Assembly: GCA_030597485.1 (NCBI GenBank)
Contig: JAUVRU010000062.1
Span: 1-8,121 of the forward strand
Source: Anaerolineae bacterium
Lineage (GTDB): Bacteria; Chloroflexota; Anaerolineae; 4572-78; NAK82
Length of the DNA stretch: 8,121 bases
Reading direction: 5' to 3'
Every line of letters begins with the position of its first letter. Position 1 is the first letter of the stretch. Shown one piece after another: positions 1-6,834 of this stretch. The position numbers and the translations under genes were made by a program. A model generated the notes under the pieces. The model was not told the origin of the DNA, made no database searches, and was given only the letters and a program-made list of their open reading frames with translations.

Positions 1-359
1 CCCTTACACATCCAGGCTGTGTGCTCCACGCCTTCTCAGGCGATCAGGCATTGGCGGACGAGGCTGTGCAAATGGGCTTCTTCGTTGGCGTGGGAGGACC
101 GTTGACCTACAGGAACGCCCGGTGGCTGCCAGAGATCGTCACCCACCTTCCGCTGGAGCGTGTACTAATCGAGACCGACGCCCCCTACCTGCCACCACAT
201 CCCCACCGCGGCCAACGTAACGAGCCAGCCTACCTGACACTGGTCGCCCAGCGCCTGGCCGAGTTGCGAGGTGTGCCGCTCGATGCGCTGGCGCACCAAT
301 TGGTGAACAACACCCGTCGCCTGTTTCGGCTGCCAGTCGCCAAGGGTGCAGCATCCTAG
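1..359 (+). CDS. tatD: TatD-family metal-dependent hydrolase, C-terminal part
   Basis: This is the C-terminal 118 residues of a TatD-family hydrolase, a TIM-barrel metal-dependent deoxyribonuclease family. The frame is open to the left edge (first full codon at base 3), so the GTG at 21 is internal and the start lies outside the window. Visible family motifs are HAFSGD (the conserved HCFSG-type segment with a metal- or substrate-contacting His), FVGVGGPLTYRNA, and the signature ETDAPYL with the metal-binding Asp. These are followed by PHRGQRNEPAY and a C-terminal helix ending NNTRRLFRLP. TatD proteins are usually about 255-265 residues, so a little under half is present. Members are cytoplasmic and are linked to DNA repair/turnover or quality control; the exact substrate here is unknown. 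The gene ends with TAG, 26 bases before the GT2 gene, and no hairpin terminator is evident in the gap. The family call is secure; the precise orthologue is not. Confidence 0.95.
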   Translation, partial: LTHPGCVLHAFSGDQALADEAVQMGFFVGVGGPLTYRNARWLPEIVTHLPLERVLIETDAPYLPPHPHRGQRNEPAYLTLVAQRLAELRGVPLDALAHQLVNNTRRLFRLPVAKGAAS

Positions 360-385
360 AAAAGCACGCCGCACTTCAGGGCACT

Positions 386-1351
386 ATGGACCTTTCAATC
401 ATCATCGTCAACTGGAATGTATGCGACCTGTTGCAGCGCTGCCTCTTGTCCATTAGCCATCAGCGACCCACCCCATTGGAAGTCATTGTCGTGGACAGCG
501 CGTCATCCGACGGCAGCGTCAAGATGGTGCAGCGTGAATTCCCCCAGGTGAAACTTGTCGCCCACACCCAGAATCTGGGTTACGCCCGCGGAAATAACCT
601 GGGGATGGAGCATGCCACCGGCCGCTACCTCATGATACTGAACCCTGACACCGAGGCGGTGGGCGACGCCCTGGCGACAATGGTGCGCTACCTGGACACC
701 CACCCAGAGGTAGGTGCAATCGGCCCCCAGCTTCGTCATCCGGACGGGACACTCCAATCATCGCGTCGCCGCTTCCCGACACTATCCACCGCCTTTTGGG
801 AGAGTACACTACTCCACCAATGGTTCCCCAACAATCGATATGCCCGCCGCTACCATATGGTTGACGAACCTGCCGAAGCCTCTGCCCCATCAAGAGACGA
901 GGAAAAGCCACAGGCCGTGGACTGGCTGGTGGGGGCGGCGCTGATGATACGCCGTGCCACCTGGCGACAGGTCGGTCCCCTGGACCAGGATTTCTTCATG
1001 TACTTTGAGGAACTCGATTGGTGCCGACGCTGCCAGGCGGCCGGCTGGCAGATCCGTTACCTGCCCACGGCGCGCATTATCCACCACGAAGGCAAGAGCA
1101 GTGAACAGGTAGTGGCAGCTCGTGCTACCCGCTTTCAGTGTAGCAAGATCCGTTACTTCACTAAATACCATGGCCTCATCTGGGGGCAGACCATTCGCCT
1201 CTTTCTCCTGGCCACGTACGGTGTCCAATTGGTTGAAGAATCACTCAAGTGGTTGACCGGGCATCAGAGCGCGCTGCGAAGTCAACGCATATCCGCCTAC
1301 TGGCAGGTTCTCAGGTCAAGATTGACCATAGATACCAGGCAGGCAGGCTGA
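386..1351 (+). CDS. GT2-family glycosyltransferase (WbbL/rhamnosyltransferase-like)
   Basis: The product (321 residues) is a cytoplasmic GT-A-fold inverting glycosyltransferase of the WbbL-like branch of GT2, which transfers a sugar such as rhamnose from a nucleotide donor to a lipid-linked or polysaccharide acceptor. It begins with the classic first strand MDLSIIIVNWN. Then come VDSASSDGS (residues 36-44, nucleotide binding), NLGYARGNN (63-71), the DXD-type metal motif in LNPDTE (85-90), and VDWLVGAALMIRR (178-190). FFMYFEELDWCRR (203-215) carries the acidic residues expected to include the catalytic base, and IIHHEGKSS (231-239) follows. Residues about 258-285 are hydrophobic and may be a membrane-associated tail, as seen in this branch. 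The ATG at 386 is chosen because the family N-terminus starts exactly there; only a weak AGGG (378-381) precedes it. The stop TGA is 5 bases before the next gene. Donor and acceptor cannot be deduced. Rhamnosyltransferase is the usual database label but is not proven. Confidence 0.93.
   Translation: MDLSIIIVNWNVCDLLQRCLLSISHQRPTPLEVIVVDSASSDGSVKMVQREFPQVKLVAHTQNLGYARGNNLGMEHATGRYLMILNPDTEAVGDALATMVRYLDTHPEVGAIGPQLRHPDGTLQSSRRRFPTLSTAFWESTLLHQWFPNNRYARRYHMVDEPAEASAPSRDEEKPQAVDWLVGAALMIRRATWRQVGPLDQDFFMYFEELDWCRRCQAAGWQIRYLPTARIIHHEGKSSEQVVAARATRFQCSKIRYFTKYHGLIWGQTIRLFLLATYGVQLVEESLKWLTGHQSALRSQRISAYWQVLRSRLTIDTRQAG
1337..1348 (+). repeat. Three tandem AGGC units at the GT2 stop codon
   Basis: Three consecutive AGGC units lie immediately before the TGA of the GT2 gene (1349-1351) and encode its last residues, QAG. 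The GT4 frame is open through this region without a stop, so gaining one 4-base unit would put the GT2 frame in phase with the GT4 frame. Three units is short, and chance occurrence is likely. Confidence 0.6.
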
Positions 1352-1356
1352 GGGTT

Positions 1357-2535
1357 ATGGGGGTTTGTTTCCTGACCGGTGAGTATCCCCCTATGCCGGG
1401 CGGCGTGGCAGACCACACCGCCCACCTGGCACACCACCTGTCCTTCCTGGAGGTACAGCCCACCATCCTCACGTCAACCAAAGCCCACGTAGAACCAGTG
1501 CCTCCCACCGTGCACCCGGTCATCACCGGCTGGGGGTTGCCTTGCTGGCATCAGATCGATCAACACCTGACCGAGCATGAGTCCGACGTGCTGCACATTC
1601 AGTACCAGGCAGCTGCTTACGACCTGACCGGGTGGGTCAACTGGCTACCATGGCGGCTGCAAACGCAAAAAACACTTGGGCCGAGGAAGCCCCGACCGCG
1701 TATCGTGGTAACCTTTCACGACCTGAGGGTCCCCTATCTCTTCCCCAAGGCAGGGCCACTGCGCTGGCGGGCTATCCTCGCACTGGCCCGCCATGCTGAT
1801 GCGGTGATCACTACCAACGCCGAGGATGAACACACCTTGCAGCAATATCCCTGGGCCACCCACGTGCAGCGCATCCCGTTGGGAAGCAACATCGAGCCTT
1901 GCCCGCCGGCAGGCTACGATCGCGCAGCATGGCGAGCGGCTCTGGGCATAACAGAAGACCAGCTGCTGCTAGCTCACTTCGGCTTCCTCAACGCGAGCAA
2001 AGGGGGCGAGGAGCTGGTCCTGTCATTAGACAGGCTGACACGACGGGGGTACAACGCTGCATTATTGATGATTGGGGGACAGACAGGGGATGTGGATCCC
2101 ACCAACCGGGCGTATGCCGATCAGGTGCGCTCGCTGATCACCAGTCGAGGGCTGGGGGAGCGCGTGCTGTGGACCGGCCATACATCGCAGGAAGATGTGT
2201 CAGCCCATCTGCTAGCGGCCGATATGGCAGTGATGCCTTATAGGGACGGGGTTTCGTTCCGGCGTACTACCTTCATCGCTGCCCTGCGCCACCGATGCCC
2301 GGTGGTCACCACACACCCGGCCTTTCCCCTGCCAGAACTGGGCGACAATGACAATGTTCTTCTGGTTCCCCCAGGAGACGCGGATTCGCTGGCCCACGCC
2401 GTGGCCAGATTAGCAGACAATCCAGACCTGCGTGATAGACTGGCGGCCGGAGCTGAGGAACTAGGACAGGCTTTCAATTGGCCTCGAATCGCCCACCAAA
2501 CACGGCACATTTATCGGAGACTCAAAATTGGTTGA
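1357..2535 (+). CDS. GT4-like glycosyltransferase (GT-B fold)
   Basis: The product (392 residues from ATG 1357) looks like a GT-B-fold retaining glycosyltransferase of the GT4 group, transferring sugar from a nucleotide donor in the cytoplasm. The N-terminal domain starts with GVCFLTGEYPPMPGGVADHT, the usual opening strand and glycine loop. It continues through SDVLHIQYQ (76-84) and RIVVTFHDLRVPY (115-127), and ends near HVQRIPLGSNI (169-179). The C-terminal nucleotide-binding domain carries LLAHFGFLNASKGGEELV (204-221), LMIGG (237-241), VLWTGHTSQEDVSAHLLAADMAVMPY (270-295) and PVVTT (315-319). The canonical E-x7-E motif is not clearly present: the equivalent stretch is RDGVSFRRTTFIAAL (296-310). 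The frame is open upstream to a GTG at 1249, but that would overlap the GT2 gene by 100 bases. The ATG at 1357 places the family N-terminus at residue 1 and follows a GAGGG (1350-1354) overlapping the GT2 stop, with tight spacing. The acceptor is unknown; neighbours suggest an envelope or exopolysaccharide glycan. Confidence 0.9.
   Translation: MGVCFLTGEYPPMPGGVADHTAHLAHHLSFLEVQPTILTSTKAHVEPVPPTVHPVITGWGLPCWHQIDQHLTEHESDVLHIQYQAAAYDLTGWVNWLPWRLQTQKTLGPRKPRPRIVVTFHDLRVPYLFPKAGPLRWRAILALARHADAVITTNAEDEHTLQQYPWATHVQRIPLGSNIEPCPPAGYDRAAWRAALGITEDQLLLAHFGFLNASKGGEELVLSLDRLTRRGYNAALLMIGGQTGDVDPTNRAYADQVRSLITSRGLGERVLWTGHTSQEDVSAHLLAADMAVMPYRDGVSFRRTTFIAALRHRCPVVTTHPAFPLPELGDNDNVLLVPPGDADSLAHAVARLADNPDLRDRLAAGAEELGQAFNWPRIAHQTRHIYRRLKIG
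2516..2520 (+). promoter_or_regulatory. Shine-Dalgarno GGAGA that supports a TTG start
   Basis: GGAGA lies inside the end of the GT4 gene, 7 bases before the TTG at 2528. It is the reason for choosing that unusual start, since the first in-frame ATG of the downstream gene comes about 97 codons later, beyond the first membrane helix. Confidence 0.6.
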
Positions 2536-4876
2536 TACTCTTCCTCTGGAGGATAGGCAGCTGCCCCGCGGCCCAAACAGGGAACCACCGCTTATCCCCA
2601 GAGCCGACACAGACAAGTGCTGGCTGATCGTTGTGTTGATACTGTTCCTGTCGCTGGGCACAGTCTACAGCCTGGTCACCCCCATCTTCGAGGCATCTGA
2701 TGAGCGCTGGCACTACCCTGTGATTCAATATATCGCTGACGAGCGAAGACTGCCGGTGCAGGATCCTGCCGTTCAGACCATCTGGCGGCAGGAGGGCAGC
2801 CAGCCGCCACTCTACTACATGCTGGCGGCCGGAGTCACTATGATGCTGGACACCCGCGATTTCGCTGCTGTACATCGCCCCAACCTGCACGCTGTCGTCG
2901 GCCTGCCGCTGGAAATCGGCAACAAGAACATGGTGATTCACACCGACCGCGAGCGCTGGCCATGGCAAGGAACCACATTGGCCGTGCACCTCATTCGCTT
3001 GCTGTCCCTGGGCATGGGGGCCGTCACCGTGTGGTTGACGTGGAAAATCGCCCACCGTCTGTGGCCTGGCGAGCGCGCAGTCCTGCTGCTGGCAGCCGCG
3101 CTGACTGCATTCAACCCAATGTTTCTCTTCATCAGCGCGTCGGTGAACAATGATAATCTGGCAGCACCGCTGGCGGCCGCCGCCATACTGGTATTGCTGC
3201 GTGCCATACAACGCCCCGAAGGGCAAACCGCTCGGGATGGGGTATGGCTGGGCATCCTGTTGGGCTTGGGGGCGCTCACCAAACTGAGTGCGCTCGCACT
3301 GGTGCCACTGACGGCACTGGCGCTCACCTGGAGTGCCGCCCACCGCCGAACCTGGCGTACCTGGCTGATCAACGGCCTGCTCATCACCGGCCTGATGGCC
3401 ATGATCGCTGGCTGGTGGTATTGTCGGAATTGGGCGCTGTATGGCGACCCAACCGGACTCGACCAGATGCTTCAGATTACCGGTCGCCGCCACGAAGTGC
3501 TCACGCTTCGCCAGCTACAGACCGAGTTCGAGGGCTTCCGCCTCTCGTATTGGGCAATCTTCGGCGCGTTCAATATCTTGATGGACCGCTGGCTCTACGT
3601 GGTGTTGGACGTGATTGCATGTCTGGGACTTGCGGGCATTATCGTGGCCGGGATCTCCTTGCTACGAGACAGATACCGCCGGCCAAGCAGCACAGATAGT
3701 CGCACCGCCATGCTATCCCCGGTAGCATTCATATTGCTGACAGGCTGGGTCGTGCTGGTTCTCGTCTCGCTCATCCGTTGGACCGCTCAGACCTACGCTT
3801 CCCAGGGACGGCTGATGTTCGTTGCCATTGCCGGAATCTCGTCGTTGCTGGCAGCCGGGTTGCTAACGCTGATGCCCGCTCGCCGCCAGGGCCCACTTCA
3901 CAATGGGCGCAAGGTCATGGCAGGTGCAGTGAGCGGCGGCTTGTTCCTCTTGGCAGCCATCAGCCCATTCCAATACATCGCCCCAGCCTACGCCCGTCTC
4001 CCGCTGCTGACAGAAGAAAGCCTGCCAGCCCACGTACAACGTGTTGACTGGGACATCAGCGGCCAAATGCGCCTGTTAGGCTACTCCCTGGCAAAGACCA
4101 CCGTCCGCCCGGCTGAAAAGCTGCCAGCGACGGTCTATTGGCAGGCTATAGCACCAATGACTGCCGACTACAGCGTTTTCGTCCATCTGCTGGGCCGAGA
4201 ACGCGCCGTCGTCGGCCAGGTAAACACGTATCCAGGACTAGGGGCATGGCCCACTACCTTGCTACGCCCAGGCGACGTCGTGGCCGACACTTACTATGTG
4301 CCGGTGGCTGCGGACGCGGCGGCGCCCAGCCTCCTCCGAGTGCACGTTGGTCTGTATCGCTACGATGAGCCTGGCCGGCCGGCGCTGGACGCGGTCGACG
4401 CAAACGGAGATCCAGTCGGGCCCTGGCTTGCGACCGTCAAGATGGTGCCGTGGGACTGGCCACAGGTGCAACCGTCCAACGAACTCCTGGTACGCATGGG
4501 GAAATCCATCTTGCTGACCGGCTTCGATCTGTCTCAGCCGGCGGGAGGTTTTCCCCACGATCTAACCCTCTATTGGCAGGCCACCGGGAAACCCGCTGCT
4601 GACTACACTGCCTTCATCCAGCTGTGGGACGAACACGGACAGGTGGCTGGTTTTGATGGGCCACCCGTCGTTGGCTACTATCCCACATCCTGGTGGGACA
4701 TAGGAGAGAGCATCACTGACCATCACCTACTCGACTTGAGCAATCTGCCGGCAGGCCGCTACCGAATTCTGGTCGGCATGTATCGCCTTGATGCAGGCAC
4801 GCGTCTGCCAGCAGCGGACGCCAATGGCCCCCTGCCAGATGATTCTATCACGTTGACAGAAATAACCATCCAATGA
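2528..4876 (+). CDS. GT-C-like membrane glycosyltransferase with duplicated C-terminal beta domain
   Basis: This 782-residue integral membrane protein resembles the ArnT/GT39 and DUF2142 groups of GT-C enzymes, which use polyprenyl-phosphate sugars on the outer side of the cytoplasmic membrane. After a short cytoplasmic tail comes a first helix (about 31-50). A loop with IFEASDERWH (53-62) supplies the acidic pair (D58, E59) typical of the GT-C catalytic loop, and GSQPPLYYML (90-99) is another hallmark of the group. Further helices lie at about 152-170, 184-203, 210-226, 237-270, 278-297, 340-378, 398-417, 428-448 and 463-482. The third begins near SVNNDNL (205-211). ASQGRLMFVAIAG (424-436) matches the late-helix QGR motif common in these proteins. 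Residues about 505-782 are a soluble, probably extracytoplasmic tail of two related copies of a beta-rich domain. The TTG start overlaps the GT4 stop by 8 bases and has a good ribosome site. The stop overlaps the next ATG in ATGA, implying translational coupling. Donor and acceptor are unknown. Confidence 0.82.
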   Translation: MVDTLPLEDRQLPRGPNREPPLIPRADTDKCWLIVVLILFLSLGTVYSLVTPIFEASDERWHYPVIQYIADERRLPVQDPAVQTIWRQEGSQPPLYYMLAAGVTMMLDTRDFAAVHRPNLHAVVGLPLEIGNKNMVIHTDRERWPWQGTTLAVHLIRLLSLGMGAVTVWLTWKIAHRLWPGERAVLLLAAALTAFNPMFLFISASVNNDNLAAPLAAAAILVLLRAIQRPEGQTARDGVWLGILLGLGALTKLSALALVPLTALALTWSAAHRRTWRTWLINGLLITGLMAMIAGWWYCRNWALYGDPTGLDQMLQITGRRHEVLTLRQLQTEFEGFRLSYWAIFGAFNILMDRWLYVVLDVIACLGLAGIIVAGISLLRDRYRRPSSTDSRTAMLSPVAFILLTGWVVLVLVSLIRWTAQTYASQGRLMFVAIAGISSLLAAGLLTLMPARRQGPLHNGRKVMAGAVSGGLFLLAAISPFQYIAPAYARLPLLTEESLPAHVQRVDWDISGQMRLLGYSLAKTTVRPAEKLPATVYWQAIAPMTADYSVFVHLLGRERAVVGQVNTYPGLGAWPTTLLRPGDVVADTYYVPVAADAAAPSLLRVHVGLYRYDEPGRPALDAVDANGDPVGPWLATVKMVPWDWPQVQPSNELLVRMGKSILLTGFDLSQPAGGFPHDLTLYWQATGKPAADYTAFIQLWDEHGQVAGFDGPPVVGYYPTSWWDIGESITDHHLLDLSNLPAGRYRILVGMYRLDAGTRLPAADANGPLPDDSITLTEITIQ
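4061..4417 (+). repeat. Protein-level repeat, copy 1 of the C-terminal domain
   Basis: Residues 512-630 of the GT-C-like protein. Landmarks are MRLLGYSL, VYWQA (536-540), ADYSVFVHL (546-554), WPTTLLRPGD, RVHVGLYRYD and DANG (624-627). Copy 2 shows the same landmarks in the same order and spacing. The repeat is visible in the protein but strongly diverged in the DNA. Confidence 0.75.
4499..4840 (+). repeat. Protein-level repeat, copy 2 of the C-terminal domain
   Basis: Residues 658-771 of the GT-C-like protein. ILLTGFDL, LYWQA (681-685), ADYTAFIQL (691-699), YPTSWWDIGE, YRILVGMYRLD and DANG (764-767) align with copy 1 at an offset of 140-146 residues. The alternating hydrophobic pattern suggests a beta-sandwich fold. 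Confidence 0.75.
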
Positions 4877-6813
4877 CAGACACTGAAGCCGGTATTGTCC
4901 CCACCAGACACTGCTCGTTTGGACTCGTCAGCTGCATCCTGGTTTTGCTACTGGCGTTCGCTCTCCGCTTGCACCAAGTTCACCTCGACTCGCTGTGGGA
5001 GGATGAGATCTTCACCGCCATACAGGCGTTACTTCCGGTTCGTGACCTCCTGCGATGGACGGCGGGCGATGTTCATCCCCCCGGATACTACCTGCTGGTG
5101 GGTCATATGGCCCGCTGGGGGGGATGGGATCAGCTGCTGCCATCAACCGTGACTGACTGGCTGTGGCGGCTCCCCTCGGTCGTGGCTGGCACGCTGGCGG
5201 TGGCAGTTACCTACCGGCTGGGTGCCGACTGGGTGAACCGGCGTTTGGGGTTGGTCGGTGCGCTGTTGCTAGCAGTCAGTCCCGTGGCCGTGCAATACAG
5301 CCAGGAAGCCCGCATGCATGGGTTGTTCTTGCTGGGAGCAACCCTCAGCACCTGGACGCTGGCGCGAGCGCTGGTCAGGCCCGGCCGCTGGGGATGGTGG
5401 CTGGCCTATGCGCTGGTCACCGCCATGAACCTGTATACCGTATACCTGGCCTTTGGGGTGCTGGTGGCCCAGGGGGTTTGGGTCGCCGTGGAAACCGCCA
5501 GCTGCCAGCTGCCAAGACGGCGTCCTCTGCCATGGTTTCGATCCCGACTCAGCGACTTCAGAACCCGCATCCTGCCGTGGCTGCTCAGCCTGGCTCTGGC
5601 CTTTGCCCTCTACCTGCCTTGGTGGCCGGCGGTGTTGGGGATGGCGGGCAAGCGAATGACCACAGGATACATGAACGGCCATGCTGGCCACGACTCATCA
5701 CTGGCAATTGGGACCAGCGCCATCCAGTCTCTGGGGCCGGGTGCAGGGTGGGCCGTCTGGCTCTTTCTGGGGCTATGGTTGGTGGGAATAATCAGCGCAG
5801 GGCGCCGGAAGCCGGGTCTGGCCGTCTTTGGCGTACTGTGGCTCTTGCTGCCATCGGGGCTACCGGTTGTTCTTGGCGACCCCCGGGCACTCCATATGCG
5901 CAATGCCTTCCTCTTGCCGATCTACCTGCTGTTTGTGGCCCAGGGCGTGTCATCCCTAGCAGATAGTCTGAGGAGACGCATAGAGATGAGCAGGCCGGCC
6001 TCTGCAACCCACCTCGCTCCTACCTTGCCGATTGTGGCTTGTGTCCTGATGTTCATTATCAGCGCGCTTTTCCTGCCCGCCTACTACCAGCGGTCCAAAC
6101 CCGATTGGCGCGGCGTAGGGGCGTACCTGGAGGACCGGACTGTGCCCGGCGACGTGATCGTCACCGGCCCCCTATTCGACACGATGCGCTATCTGCATTA
6201 TTATTACGACGGTCCGGCGGAGTTGGTTACACCAGCCATGTTGGTGGAGAGCCTGCCTGGGCGCGCTCCATCGATGCGGATTAGCGGTGGTCGGGTATGG
6301 GCAGTCACCCGCTTTCAACCAGCACCGGTATCGGCCATAAGAATTGTCGAGTTTCCAGGCCTGATCATCTCAGAGCCGGCAATGCCGATCTACGAGCCTG
6401 ATGTGCTGACGGCGGCCATGATCGACATGATGCAGCAGGCAGTGACAGCTGCGCCTCGGTGGGCAGCCCAGATGACGGCTGGCGGGGTGATGGATCCGGA
6501 CCCCTTTGTGGCCCGGGCAGCGGCCCTTCTTTTTCTGGGCGATGTCTATCGAGTAGCGGGCTACCCGGCCGAGTCAATTGCTGCTTATCAGGCCATGGTG
6601 GCCGATCATCCAGCCGTTGGCGGCTATGTGACCCTGGCCGAAGCCTATGTGGCAGCCGGGCAAATGGAACCGGCAGCCGAGGCCTACCGGCAAGCCGTGG
6701 CCCGCAAGCCGGCGTGGCAAGGGACTTGCGCTGACGCGGCCGAGGCGCTGGCCTCTGCCGGGCGGTGGGATGACGCAGTGGCATCCTACCAGGAGATTGT
6801 TGGACCCCAATAA
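4873..6813 (+). CDS. GT39/PMT-type GT-C glycosyltransferase with C-terminal TPR repeats
   Basis: This 646-residue membrane protein has the layout of a GT39-like GT-C transferase, moving a sugar from a polyprenyl-phosphate donor at the outer membrane face. Helix 1 (about 17-33) leads into HLDSLWEDEIFTAI (37-50), the acidic catalytic loop with E43, D44 and E45. GDVHPPGYYLLVGH (65-78) has the family HPP-YYLL motif, and VQYSQEARMHGLF (140-152) is the next conserved loop. About ten helices run to residue 403. Then comes the extracytoplasmic segment SKPDWRGVGAYLEDR (408-422) seen in this group. Residues 547-646 form three consecutive TPR-like 33-34-residue helix pairs (547-580, 581-613, 614-646), each with the A/Y-rich pattern and a closing Pro for the first two. 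The ATG overlaps the previous stop as ATGA; no strong Shine-Dalgarno is seen, so coupling is likely. The stop TAA is 21 bases before the next gene. Donor and acceptor are unknown; TPRs suggest protein contacts. Confidence 0.88.
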   Translation: MTDTEAGIVPTRHCSFGLVSCILVLLLAFALRLHQVHLDSLWEDEIFTAIQALLPVRDLLRWTAGDVHPPGYYLLVGHMARWGGWDQLLPSTVTDWLWRLPSVVAGTLAVAVTYRLGADWVNRRLGLVGALLLAVSPVAVQYSQEARMHGLFLLGATLSTWTLARALVRPGRWGWWLAYALVTAMNLYTVYLAFGVLVAQGVWVAVETASCQLPRRRPLPWFRSRLSDFRTRILPWLLSLALAFALYLPWWPAVLGMAGKRMTTGYMNGHAGHDSSLAIGTSAIQSLGPGAGWAVWLFLGLWLVGIISAGRRKPGLAVFGVLWLLLPSGLPVVLGDPRALHMRNAFLLPIYLLFVAQGVSSLADSLRRRIEMSRPASATHLAPTLPIVACVLMFIISALFLPAYYQRSKPDWRGVGAYLEDRTVPGDVIVTGPLFDTMRYLHYYYDGPAELVTPAMLVESLPGRAPSMRISGGRVWAVTRFQPAPVSAIRIVEFPGLIISEPAMPIYEPDVLTAAMIDMMQQAVTAAPRWAAQMTAGGVMDPDPFVARAAALLFLGDVYRVAGYPAESIAAYQAMVADHPAVGGYVTLAEAYVAAGQMEPAAEAYRQAVARKPAWQGTCADAAEALASAGRWDDAVASYQEIVGPQ

Positions 6814-6827
6814 GCCGACGATTCTGC

Positions 6828-6831
6828 GAGG
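6828..6831 (+). promoter_or_regulatory. Shine-Dalgarno GAGG with two possible starts downstream
   Basis: GAGG in the 21-base gap precedes GTG 6835 by 3 bases and TTG 6838 by 6 bases. The spacing favours TTG 6838, which would give a protein starting MNRKHLL, one residue shorter than from the GTG. Confidence 0.45.
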
Positions 6832-6834
6832 TCT

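Noticed and set aside
360..385. Possible terminator or promoter between TatD and the GT2 gene
   Set aside because: Only 26 bases, with no convincing hairpin with a T-run and no recognisable -10/-35 pair. A promoter inside the TatD gene remains possible but cannot be shown.
1249..1356. Upstream extension of the GT4 gene to GTG 1249
   Set aside because: It would overlap the GT2 gene by about 100 bases and add 36 residues ahead of the family's usual N-terminal strand. ATG 1357 fits the family better.
2522..3493. Long minus-strand open frame (323 codons) opposite the first GT-C gene
   Set aside because: Its product is rich in Gln, His and Gly without recognisable motifs, and it lies wholly opposite a clear membrane-protein gene. 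It is best explained as a shadow of high-GC codon use on the + strand.
4373..4380. GGCCGGCC palindrome inside the GT-C-like gene
   Set aside because: It encodes ordinary residues (Gly-Arg-Pro region) in GC-rich coding sequence. There is no second copy arrangement or context suggesting a regulatory or recombination site.
5163..5966. Plus-strand open frame of 267 codons inside the GT39-type gene
   Set aside because: It overlaps the conserved GT-C helices in another frame, has no good ribosome site that I can see, and has no motif. It is a shadow frame.
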